The notes under the pieces: model-generated
Seen by the model: only the letters and a program-made list of their open reading frames with translations
Told to the model about the DNA's origin: nothing
The model's database searches: none
Origin: JAOAFT01 sp035390885
Lineage (GTDB): Bacteria; Bacteroidota; Ignavibacteria; UBA10030
Direction: 5' to 3'
Assembly: GCA_035390885.1 (NCBI GenBank)
Contig: DAOOUW010000011.1
Location: 1 to 56,486, forward strand
Length of the DNA: 56,486 bases
Shown: positions 17,694 to 25,653 of the stretch, one piece after another
Position numbering within the stretch: the first letter of the stretch is position 1
Layout: every line of letters begins with the position of its first letter
Position numbers and translations under genes: made by a program

Positions 17694-19415
17694 ATGCAAA
17701 AAAAGCTCTACGTGTTACTCGTTTCGCTGTGTTTCCTCACAGCAGGATTGTGTACACAAGCTCTGGCGCAAGAACTTGTGATAGATGATCTCTGGGGAAC
17801 TGGCCAGTATTTAAGCGCAAAAATTGTTGAGGATACTGCTGGTGCAGGCCATGATGCATGGGTTGCTGGTACAAGGGTGTACGTCTTGAAAAGAGGCGGT
17901 ATTTATCCTTGGAACCAAAGTATTACATTACCTACAGGTAGAACCTTACATATAAAAGCTGAAGCAGGTTCAGGTTCTCGGCCTTGTATCTTTCTCTATG
18001 ACGCGAGCGGAAGCGACCGTCCTCCAGGAAATATGGTCTCTATGGGATCAAATTCAAATTTGATCTTAAACGATATCATTATGTCTGGATACGATGAAGA
18101 AAATCGTGCCGAGTTAGATGGTTTACAAGGCGGTTTAATTGCGGCTGCAGCTGCGGCATCGAACTTTAATATTTATATTGATAATTGCGTATTAAGTTCG
18201 ACGAATGGAAATCATATCAGAACAGATGGAAAACCGATCACAATTAGCGTAACCAATACATGGTTTACCGATATGGGATTTAACGGACGATCGAACTTTG
18301 GAGCTGGAAAGGGCCTTGATGTTCGAGATCAGGATGTTGATACACTCCGTATTGAAAATTGCACCTTTGTAAACGTCCAAGATCGTATCATCAGGCATTA
18401 TCAGGCAAACAAAGGTCCTATTCGGAACCTGTTTTTCAATCACAACACAATTGTAAATGCAATGTCTTTCCATGGAATGTTATCGCTCGGACGTGTTGAC
18501 TCAACGGGAAGTGGAAAGTTGGAGATTAAAAACAACTTGTTAATCGACCCGTTTGCATTAGGCGCCGATACTTCTTATATCCGACAGGCAGAATTTGGAG
18601 ATCACGGCGAACTGGATCCTGTTAATAACCTTTCTAGAATGACATGGATTATTGCAAATCCTAATAATGCAGCTAATTGGGATATATCGAACAATTACTA
18701 TGCTATTTCGGATTCAGGGCAAGCTATGCTCACCTTACCGTTGCCTTGGGGACCGTATTACCAAAATGAAGGTCCTCCATTAACGTGGGGTATAAACAAG
18801 CGCCTTGCAGCTTTAGGGAAGGATACAACCCAAACGTTTAAGAAGATTACAATTATTCCTCAGAATATACCTCCTTTAATGACAAAGATGATCCGTTGGG
18901 TTTATACTCCTCGTGACCAAGAGGGATGCGGTAAGACCAAAGGAGGAAATAATGATCCAAACTTTGTACAAGATTCTGCAGGGTACTGGAAATATGATTA
19001 TAATCGCCGATCTGTGTTCTGGTATGATGATAATCTTGACTGCTCCTTCCATGCAAGTGAGCAACCTGTAAGTACCGATGGACAAGTTGTCGGCTCTACG
19101 CAATGGAGTTTTCTCGGTGTGGTCGCAGTTGAAAAACAAGATTTAAAACCTGGTGTATTTGCTCTTGAGCAAAACTATCCAAATCCGTTCAACCCGACAA
19201 CTCAGTTCAAATACACAGTTGGAAGCACCGGTTTGGTTTCTATCAAAATCTATGATATTCTCGGACGGGAAGTTGCAACGCTTGTCAACGAAGTAAAGCA
19301 ACCTGGCACATATCCTGCACAGTGGAATGCAGAAGGTTTTGCAAGCGGTGTTTACTTCTATAAAATGACCACTGGCTCCTTCTCAGATATTAAGAAAATG
19401 GTGTTGATGAAATAA
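17694..19415 (+). CDS. Secreted beta-helix protein with type IX secretion sorting domain
   Basis: This 573-residue protein has a signal peptide (LLVSLCFLTAGLCTQALA, cleavage before QE). A central region of repeated short beta-strand units (for example ISVTNTWFTDM, LRIENCTFVNV, LFFNHNTIVNA, LEIKNNLLIDP) forms a right-handed parallel beta-helix like pectate-lyase or DUF4957/DUF5123-type proteins. The last 80 or so residues are a Por/T9SS type A sorting domain: FALEQNYPNPFNPTTQF, IKIYDILGREV, ASGVYFYKM, KMVLMK. It should be exported through the outer membrane and anchored or released. No catalytic residues could be assigned. An in-frame TTG at 17682 lies upstream, but GGAGGG at 17685-17690 points to ATG 17694. 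A terminator follows. Confidence 0.9.
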   Translation: MQKKLYVLLVSLCFLTAGLCTQALAQELVIDDLWGTGQYLSAKIVEDTAGAGHDAWVAGTRVYVLKRGGIYPWNQSITLPTGRTLHIKAEAGSGSRPCIFLYDASGSDRPPGNMVSMGSNSNLILNDIIMSGYDEENRAELDGLQGGLIAAAAAASNFNIYIDNCVLSSTNGNHIRTDGKPITISVTNTWFTDMGFNGRSNFGAGKGLDVRDQDVDTLRIENCTFVNVQDRIIRHYQANKGPIRNLFFNHNTIVNAMSFHGMLSLGRVDSTGSGKLEIKNNLLIDPFALGADTSYIRQAEFGDHGELDPVNNLSRMTWIIANPNNAANWDISNNYYAISDSGQAMLTLPLPWGPYYQNEGPPLTWGINKRLAALGKDTTQTFKKITIIPQNIPPLMTKMIRWVYTPRDQEGCGKTKGGNNDPNFVQDSAGYWKYDYNRRSVFWYDDNLDCSFHASEQPVSTDGQVVGSTQWSFLGVVAVEKQDLKPGVFALEQNYPNPFNPTTQFKYTVGSTGLVSIKIYDILGREVATLVNEVKQPGTYPAQWNAEGFASGVYFYKMTTGSFSDIKKMVLMK

Positions 19416-19447
19416 CCCTTTCCTTCGGATTATTTCTTCCTCCTTAT

Positions 19448-19482
19448 AAAGCTCCTTGGTGAAGAACTGAGGGGCTTTTTTT
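19448..19482 (+). terminator. Rho-independent terminator after the T9SS protein gene
   Basis: AAAGCTCC (19448-19455) pairs with GGGGCTTT (19471-19478) with one G-U pair, and a run of seven Ts follows. It lies about 30 bases after the stop of the beta-helix gene, at the end of the TonB receptor unit. Confidence 0.8.
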
Positions 19483-19554
19483 ATTCCAAATTATGCATTA
19501 GAAACCTACAAAAGTTGTTGACTTGCTACGCCTTACGGCGCCATGGATTTCGAT

Positions 19555-19715
19555 TTCCGGACAGTAGCTGAAGCGGGCGATAGTTCGTATCGAAACCATT
19601 TTGATTACTCATCTTTGCTTTCATTGACGCTGTCTTCGAGAGCCTCAGGCAGCGACTCTTCCAGGTGGTTGAGGTGAGCGGTAGCTCGTGTCGAAGCCTC
19701 CGTTTTAATCTCATC
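19555..19715. repeat. Two degenerate direct repeats
   Basis: The segments 19555-19613 and 19658-19715 align with shared blocks such as TAGCTGAAGCGG/TTGAGGTGAGCGG, TAGTTCGTATCGAA/TAGCTCGTGTCGAA and TTTTGATTACTCATC/TTTTAATCTCATC. They look like diverged copies of one intergenic repeat unit. Confidence 0.4.
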
Positions 19716-19811
19716 TCACTTTTTCTACTTATCCTGCTTTGTTTATCTTGATTGAATATTCAGAGATAATCTAAAACCGAACGAACTTTTCCCCCATAAT
19801 ATTCCTCATAA

Positions 19812-19825
19812 GGTGAATATTCGCC
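19812..19825. repeat. Palindrome GGTGAA-TA-TTCGCC, copy 1
   Basis: The arms GGTGAA and TTCGCC form a near-perfect palindrome with a 2-base centre. The same motif occurs at 20059-20072, 41919-41932 and 41936-41949. It could be an operator or a dispersed intergenic repeat. Confidence 0.5.
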
Positions 19826-19875
19826 ATTTATTTATACTATTTCGGTGTTTTTAGCTAAAAACATATATTTTTTGA

Positions 19876-19884
19876 TGGTATAAT
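19876..19884 (+). promoter_or_regulatory. Possible extended -10 promoter
   Basis: TGGTATAAT at 19876-19884 combines the TGn extension with a perfect -10 hexamer in an AT-rich stretch. No good -35 is visible, and the gene at 20166 is about 275 bases away, across the 19927 hairpin, so this is a weak call. Confidence 0.3.
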
Positions 19885-19926
19885 TATTGTATTATAAATA
19901 TCAGAGTCATCAATCTTCCATCCATT

Positions 19927-19971
19927 AGCCCGAGCGTTCACGGTCTAGCCTTCAACCGTTTGGCTCGGGCT
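19927..19971. repeat. Strong bipartite hairpin
   Basis: AGCCCGAGC (19927-19935) pairs perfectly with GCTCGGGCT (19963-19971), and inside it ACGGT (19940-19944) pairs with ACCGT (19955-19959). The T run expected of a terminator is missing. It could be a small structured RNA, a recombination site or a transcription boundary. Confidence 0.5.
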
Positions 19972-20058
19972 TCCCGCCTTTAAATGGGATTTTCGTTCAA
20001 TTAGAGTTTTATTAAGTGATAAATGGTATTTCAATGTGCGTGTTATTTCTCACCAAGA

Positions 20059-20072
20059 GGAGAATATTCGCC
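20059..20072. repeat. Palindrome GGAGAA-TA-TTCGCC, copy 2
   Basis: This is the second copy of the 14-bp motif, ending 93 bases before the ATG of the cytidylyltransferase-RraA gene. It shares GAATATTCGCCAT with copy 1. The position would suit an operator for the downstream island. Confidence 0.5.
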
Positions 20073-20165
20073 ATCACCTTTTTATTGTTTGCTGATAATG
20101 TAATAAAAACACCAAAATTGTCAATGGCATTGCGATTGTTGAATTTATAAAAAAAGAAAGGACGT

Positions 20166-21464
20166 ATGAAAGTTACAGCATTTCTTCCAGCAAAGGGAAC
20201 GAGTAATAGAATTCCCAATAAAAATACAATGCTCCTCGATGGTGAACCAATGTTCCTGCGGAGTCTAAAGAAGTTGATTCAAAGTACGCTCATCAATGAA
20301 GTATTTTTAGACACAGAATCATTAGAGATAATCGAAATAGCATCTGAAGTAAAATGTAACATACTTCGACGCGATCCTTTACTTGCCTCCAACACAACTG
20401 ATGGTCATATGCTCTTCTATAATGAAGTTCTACAAACCGATGCCGATATATGTGTTCAACTGCTCTGTACAAGTCCGTTTATTAAACTTGAAACAATTGA
20501 GAGAGGAATAAATTTCTTACAACAAAACTCTGAATACGATTCGGTTGTTGCGGTGAGAAAAGAGAAGCAATACCGTTGGCAGGGTTCCCATCCGGAATAT
20601 CCTATTGAACATATACCGAATAGCTCTGATTTGCCAGATACGATTATTGAATCAATGGGACTCTACGTTGTACGACGAGAAGTTGCATTAAAATTAAAAC
20701 GTAGAATTGGTGAACATCCATACCTATTGGAAATTGAACCGATCGAGAGTATCGATGTAAATTGGCCTAAAGATTTCGAATTGGCGAATTTAATAGCTAT
20801 TGGTCTACGGGAAAAAGAGCGACGATTGTTTAATAACATTCGATTACTCTTATCGAGTTCTCTCCTCTCTGATATTCTTGATGATTTTGGTATAGAGGGC
20901 GTACTTTCTCATGATTTTAAATTGAACATTCCAGAAGCTAAAATTTTTGGCCGTGCCAAGACAATGCAAATAGAAGCTTGTACAGATGATGATGATTATA
21001 AGAAAATATATGAAAGTCTCAATCTCTACGATCACATCGTATCGAATGATATTATAGTGGTCGCAAATTATTCTCCAGAGTATGCATTCTTTGGTGAACT
21101 GAATGCCAATCTTGCAATTCGCTCCGGTGCCGTTGGAGCAATTATTGACGGCGTAACTCGGGATACACACGAAACGCAAATTATAGGTTTCCCGGTCTTT
21201 GCAAAAGGGAATTATTGTAAGGATACAAAGAAGCGTGGAATCGTAACTGCAAAGAATAGAACTATCATTATCGATGGCATTAGTATTCATAAAGACGATC
21301 TCATTTTTGGAGATTGTGATGGAATTGTAGTTATACCACGGAACCGGGAAAAAGAAATTCTTGAAGAGGCAATGAAAAAAATGAAAAATGAGCGGCAAAT
21401 TCTTATTGATATTGCTCAAGGCATAGAAACAGATGAATTGGTGCAGCGATATGGATTCTTCTAA
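20166..21464 (+). CDS. Fused acylneuraminate cytidylyltransferase-like / RraA-like protein
   Basis: The first 215 or so residues of this 432-residue protein resemble NeuA-type CMP-sugar synthetases: FLPAKGTSNRIPNKN at the start, LRRDPLLASNTTDG, and VQLLCTSPF, ending with ESIDVNWPKDFELA. The remaining 205 match the RraA/4-hydroxy-4-methyl-2-oxoglutarate aldolase fold: FGELNANLAIRSGAVGAIIDG followed by TRD, the Arg-Asp pair used by RraA-type aldolases, then GDCDGIVVIP. A role in making and activating an acidic nine- or eight-carbon sugar for surface or flagellin glycans is inferred. The RraA part might be only regulatory. AAAGAAAGGA precedes the ATG. The next gene overlaps its end. Confidence 0.85.
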   Translation: MKVTAFLPAKGTSNRIPNKNTMLLDGEPMFLRSLKKLIQSTLINEVFLDTESLEIIEIASEVKCNILRRDPLLASNTTDGHMLFYNEVLQTDADICVQLLCTSPFIKLETIERGINFLQQNSEYDSVVAVRKEKQYRWQGSHPEYPIEHIPNSSDLPDTIIESMGLYVVRREVALKLKRRIGEHPYLLEIEPIESIDVNWPKDFELANLIAIGLREKERRLFNNIRLLLSSSLLSDILDDFGIEGVLSHDFKLNIPEAKIFGRAKTMQIEACTDDDDYKKIYESLNLYDHIVSNDIIVVANYSPEYAFFGELNANLAIRSGAVGAIIDGVTRDTHETQIIGFPVFAKGNYCKDTKKRGIVTAKNRTIIIDGISIHKDDLIFGDCDGIVVIPRNREKEILEEAMKKMKNERQILIDIAQGIETDELVQRYGFF

Positions 21465-24400
21465 TAACCGAACAACAAACTGTATTCTCACCTGCTATAA
21501 TATCACCGACGAGCTCTTGATAGCTTTTAACAACTTACATCAAGAACTTCGTAAACATAATATCAATTTAGTTATTATAACCCAGGTGAATTTGCATGGA
21601 TTGAACGCAGATATTATTCGTGTTCCATACTCATTGTATCAATATGGAAAAATAAGTCCACGTCAAGAGAATGAGATTGAAATCGACTCTCTTGCGATGG
21701 AGATAATAGAGCGAGAAGGCATTTTACAGAATGTTTCTTCAGAAGAATATAGCATTCTCTATAATGGATATCAGAATGCTTATCGTGCATTCGAAGAAAT
21801 AGTTAAAGAAATAAAGCCTTCCTATGGAATGGTGTGGGGATCGACATTTCCACAATCTTTGGTTCACAGGAGAGTACTGCAGGAGTATAAAATTCCAGTT
21901 GTCGTTATTGAACGTGGTTTATTGCCACAAACCCTGATGTTAGAGGAAGTTGGACATGGCGTGGATTCGATTCTTGTTTGTAACAATGAACTATGGAACC
22001 GTTGGACGCAAAATTACTCAGAAAAACAATACCAATGTGCAAAAAATTATTATTTATCTCAGAAACCTGAAAAGTATTCTCAAGGTACGTATGTAACGAA
22101 AGATTTTTTGATCGAGAAGTACAATCTCCAGAATAAAAAAATCATTCTATTCTTAGGGCAGCATGATGGGTGGAGCGGACTTTTGCCACGGAACACAGAA
22201 GTATCAAAGTCGTTGTCTCCATGGTTCCCAACGACAAAAGATGCTCTCAATTTTTTACTTTCTTCTGTAGAAAAAATTGATCAAGGAATTGTTCTCTTCA
22301 AGCCCCATCCTCACGACCCCGAAGACTACGATTCTATTCAACATCATTCCCTGCAACTTGTGAAGGACGAAAATCTTTATTCCCTCTTTGAGCTAAGTAA
22401 TGTTGTTGTTGCGATGTCAACGACTGCGCAATTTGAGGGGCTATGGTATGATAAACCTTTGTTACTCTTGGGGAAAAGTCAATTAAGCGGGAAATGTATT
22501 GCCTATGAATATTCTGGCGAAGATTCACTCGTCGATCTATTAAATAATAGCTTGATACTTAATGATTTTGAAAATAAGAAGAAGAATGCTCGATATTTTT
22601 TATATGGATTAATGAGTGATTTTCTCTATGGAGTAAATGATACTGTTCCCACACAGAGAAGGATTCGCGATCTTGCAAAAGATATTGCGAAGGTTATAAC
22701 AGTACCGCCTCAAAAAACTAGTTTTGCAACAATGAAGATGAAATTAAAACCATTTGATATTGATGTTATAATAAATGAGGAAAGAAATAGTTTATCACAC
22801 GAAGTTCGGCTTATTGCATTCTATTTGCCGCAGTTTCATCCAATTCCAGAAAATGATCAATGGTGGGGAAAAGGGTTTACCGAATGGACAAATGTAACAA
22901 AAGCTACTCCACTTTTTACAGGGCACTATCAGCCACATCTGCCCGCTGATTTAGGTTTTTATGATTTACGACTACCTGAAGTACGCAAACAACAAGCTGA
23001 ACTTGCTGAGCAATATGGCATAGAAGGATTTTGTTACTGGCACTATTGGTTTAATGGGAAGCAGCTGTTGGGAAAACCATTTCAAGAAGTATTGGAAAGT
23101 GGCGAGCCAGACTTTCCATTTTGCCTGGCATGGGCAAATGAACACTGGTCTCGTCGTTGGAATGGTATGGAGCAAGACATGCTGCAGGAACAAATATATG
23201 GCGGCAAAGAAGACGATGAGGCGCATATTCAATGGCTGATTCCAGCATTCCGAGATAAACGATATATTACAGTAGATGGTAAACCGCTATTTTTAATTTA
23301 TAATCCTTCGCACCTGCCAGATCCAATAAGTACCATTACTCTTTGGCGTAAACGAGTACAAGAAGCAGGGTTACCCGGAATCTATCTTGTTGCAATAAAA
23401 TCACATGCGAAAAATTGGGAAAAGAATTGGCAAGACTTTGGCTTCGATGACCAGTTAATTTTTCAGCCTAATTGGGGGATCATTCGTAAAGCTTCAGAAT
23501 TTATTGGATCTCAATACATTGCCCCTCCATTACAAAGTTTAGAAAATATCGATCCACTTAGGATAAATTACAGTGAGGCATGGAAATATCTGAGTGCTTT
23601 TCAAGGTAAAGGCGATGAAATTCATAGTGTTGTACCAATGTGGGATAATTCAGCAAGAAGAAAGTATCAACCGGTTATTCTTGAGGATCTATCGTCTGAA
23701 GAGTACAAACGTTGGCTTGCTCTGGAAATTGATCGCGTGAAAGGTAACCCACCATCTCATCGATTTGTGTTTATAAATGCATGGAATGAATGGGCTGAAG
23801 GGAACCATTTAGAACCAGATCAAAGGTACGGACGTGCATTTTTAGAAGCAACAAAGGAAGCCTTTCAAGCGCCACCAAGTGTTGTTGCAGAGGCATATTG
23901 CGATGTTGCCCTTGCTGCATTACGTTTGGGTGACGAAAATCGTTCTCAAATGTATCTCCAACGAGCTGAAGAGCTTAGCGATGTTAAAACAATTCGGAAT
24001 ATACTTCAACCTAAGCTTAGAAGGTTCAATGCTATAAGCAAGAATATGCAGGCTGTAACTGAATTCCAGAACGGGAATATTGATAAAGCGCTGGAAATTT
24101 TAGAACAAACGAAGCGAGAATATCCTGAGTATCTAATTACGAGTGAGAATTTAGCCAGATTGTATTATGAAAAAGAAGAATATGAGAAAGCTCTGCAGAT
24201 TTTGTCTCCATTATTGAATAGTAAAAATAAAACATTATATCTCTCCGTGTTGGAAGGAGAATGTCAGGAAGCTATTGGACAAAAAGGCCGTGCAATATCC
24301 GCCTACCTTCAAGGGTGTTCCGCGATCAATGATCCTTATCGATGCCAACAACGAATTGCTGCCCTTGTGGAGAAACCAAATGGGGATGATGAAAAGCATC

Positions 24401-25653
24401 AAACATTTCCGTTGACGTCGATCATTATTCTTACATTCAATAATTTATCATACACACAGCAATGTTTAACATCGGTCATTCAGTATACAGATACGCCATA
24501 TGAGCTGATCATTGTAGATAATAATAGTAGCGATGGCGCTCAGGATTGGCTAAAAGAATTTGCCTCAACACACCCCTCTTGTCAGCTTATCCTCACCTCA
24601 GAGAACCTCGGGTTCCCCGGTGGAATAAATCAAGGGTTGAAGCGAGCCAAAGGCGAGTATATTGTGTTGCTCAATAATGATACGGTTGTAACAAATGGAT
24701 GGCTTCGAAATCTGATCAAAGTAGCTCAAAGTAATCCTCGAATTGGACTGGTTGGTCCAATGACCAATTCAGTTGATGGTCCCCAAAAAGATCGAACAGC
24801 GTGGTATGTGTCCCTAAAGCATATGGCTCGGCACGCAGAACGAACAGCAAAGATTTATAAAGATATAACATACGAAGCAGTAAAACTCAGGTTCTACTGC
24901 GTCTTGATAACGCGGCAAGTCCTTGAAGTTTGTGGCGGACTTGATGAACGATTTTCACCAGGGAATTGTGAAGATGATGATTACTGTCTACGCGCTCAAT
25001 TAGCTGGATTTTCAATTGTAATTGCACGGAATGTTTTTATCCATCACTATGGTTCAAAGTCCTTTACTATTTCTGGAGCACGAAATTATAATGCTCTTAT
25101 TGAAGAAAATAAAGTGAAGTTTAGAGGGAAATGGGGGATTCAAATCGAAGATATAGGAAGTAACACCAAGAAGGTTCGCTCTATTCCCTTGAAGTATCCT
25201 ATCAACAAAGATGAATTTCAAGAGTCGGTGGAAAGAGCAATGTTTCATATACAGAGCAATGAATTTGAGCAAGGAATTCAATGGATTGAGAAAGCTATTG
25301 CAATTGCAGAAAAAGGAGGTCATTGGAATGAAGAAATAATAGGCGAAGAGGAATTTCTCAATCTTGCTGGGAAAGTTTCCTTAAGTTTGGGAAATCTTGA
25401 GCAGGCAAAGTTTTACTTTGAAAAAGAACTTCAAAAAAATCCACAATCCTCACGAGCATGTACTGACCTCGGTCGTACATTTTATCTTTCTAATTTATAT
25501 GAAGCTTCGAAAACAATGTACGAATGGGCAGTATTGTATAATCCAGACAACGAAAAGGCAGTTAAGGGGCTCGCTACAGTGAATGAATTACTTGGTTTTT
25601 ACTCGGAGCATAATTCCCTGGTTCAAGAAACCAATAAGGAGACAAATCAATGA
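21451..25653 (+). CDS. Giant multidomain glycosyltransferase (capsule-type GT + WbsX-like + GT2 + TPR)
   Basis: About 1400 residues. Residues 1-415 resemble capsule polysaccharide transferases of the KpsS/LipB type (FKPHPHDPEDYDS, then VVAMSTTAQFEGLWYDKPLLLLG). Residues 452-800 are WbsX-like: AFYLPQFHPIPENDQWWGKG, FCYWHYWFNGK, LAWANEHWSRRW, NAWNEWAEGNHLEPD. A TPR-like stretch covers about 810-975. A GT2 domain covers about 989-1230 (SIIILTFNN, IVDNNSSDG, LLNNDTVV, ENLGFPGGINQG). Another TPR region ends the protein. It probably assembles several linkages of a surface glycan. Two starts are possible, ATG 21433 and 21451, both inside the preceding gene; neither has a good ribosome binding site. 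It overlaps the next gene by 4 bases. Confidence 0.88.
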   Translation: MDSSNNRTTNCILTCYNITDELLIAFNNLHQELRKHNINLVIITQVNLHGLNADIIRVPYSLYQYGKISPRQENEIEIDSLAMEIIEREGILQNVSSEEYSILYNGYQNAYRAFEEIVKEIKPSYGMVWGSTFPQSLVHRRVLQEYKIPVVVIERGLLPQTLMLEEVGHGVDSILVCNNELWNRWTQNYSEKQYQCAKNYYLSQKPEKYSQGTYVTKDFLIEKYNLQNKKIILFLGQHDGWSGLLPRNTEVSKSLSPWFPTTKDALNFLLSSVEKIDQGIVLFKPHPHDPEDYDSIQHHSLQLVKDENLYSLFELSNVVVAMSTTAQFEGLWYDKPLLLLGKSQLSGKCIAYEYSGEDSLVDLLNNSLILNDFENKKKNARYFLYGLMSDFLYGVNDTVPTQRRIRDLAKDIAKVITVPPQKTSFATMKMKLKPFDIDVIINEERNSLSHEVRLIAFYLPQFHPIPENDQWWGKGFTEWTNVTKATPLFTGHYQPHLPADLGFYDLRLPEVRKQQAELAEQYGIEGFCYWHYWFNGKQLLGKPFQEVLESGEPDFPFCLAWANEHWSRRWNGMEQDMLQEQIYGGKEDDEAHIQWLIPAFRDKRYITVDGKPLFLIYNPSHLPDPISTITLWRKRVQEAGLPGIYLVAIKSHAKNWEKNWQDFGFDDQLIFQPNWGIIRKASEFIGSQYIAPPLQSLENIDPLRINYSEAWKYLSAFQGKGDEIHSVVPMWDNSARRKYQPVILEDLSSEEYKRWLALEIDRVKGNPPSHRFVFINAWNEWAEGNHLEPDQRYGRAFLEATKEAFQAPPSVVAEAYCDVALAALRLGDENRSQMYLQRAEELSDVKTIRNILQPKLRRFNAISKNMQAVTEFQNGNIDKALEILEQTKREYPEYLITSENLARLYYEKEEYEKALQILSPLLNSKNKTLYLSVLEGECQEAIGQKGRAISAYLQGCSAINDPYRCQQRIAALVEKPNGDDEKHQTFPLTSIIILTFNNLSYTQQCLTSVIQYTDTPYELIIVDNNSSDGAQDWLKEFASTHPSCQLILTSENLGFPGGINQGLKRAKGEYIVLLNNDTVVTNGWLRNLIKVAQSNPRIGLVGPMTNSVDGPQKDRTAWYVSLKHMARHAERTAKIYKDITYEAVKLRFYCVLITRQVLEVCGGLDERFSPGNCEDDDYCLRAQLAGFSIVIARNVFIHHYGSKSFTISGARNYNALIEENKVKFRGKWGIQIEDIGSNTKKVRSIPLKYPINKDEFQESVERAMFHIQSNEFEQGIQWIEKAIAIAEKGGHWNEEIIGEEEFLNLAGKVSLSLGNLEQAKFYFEKELQKNPQSSRACTDLGRTFYLSNLYEASKTMYEWAVLYNPDNEKAVKGLATVNELLGFYSEHNSLVQETNKETNQ

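Larger units (their letters stand above)
19416..20165. other. Non-coding gap before the glycosylation island
   Basis: No gene is supported in these 750 bases. The stretch holds the terminator at 19448, a pair of degenerate direct repeats (19555-19613 and 19658-19715), a possible extended -10 promoter at 19876-19884, a strong bipartite hairpin (19927-19971) and two copies of the palindrome GGNGAATATTCGCC (19812 and 20059). Its richness in repeats suggests a boundary between the housekeeping segment and the island that follows. Confidence 0.7.

Noticed and set aside
19526..19714. 62-codon minus-strand frame in the gap after the T9SS gene
   Set aside because: It runs through the degenerate repeats and shows low-complexity basic sequence without family resemblance.
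19927..19971. Integron attC site or tRNA for the strong hairpin
   Set aside because: The attC core bases and the tRNA arms (D, anticodon, T loops and CCA-end stem) are absent.
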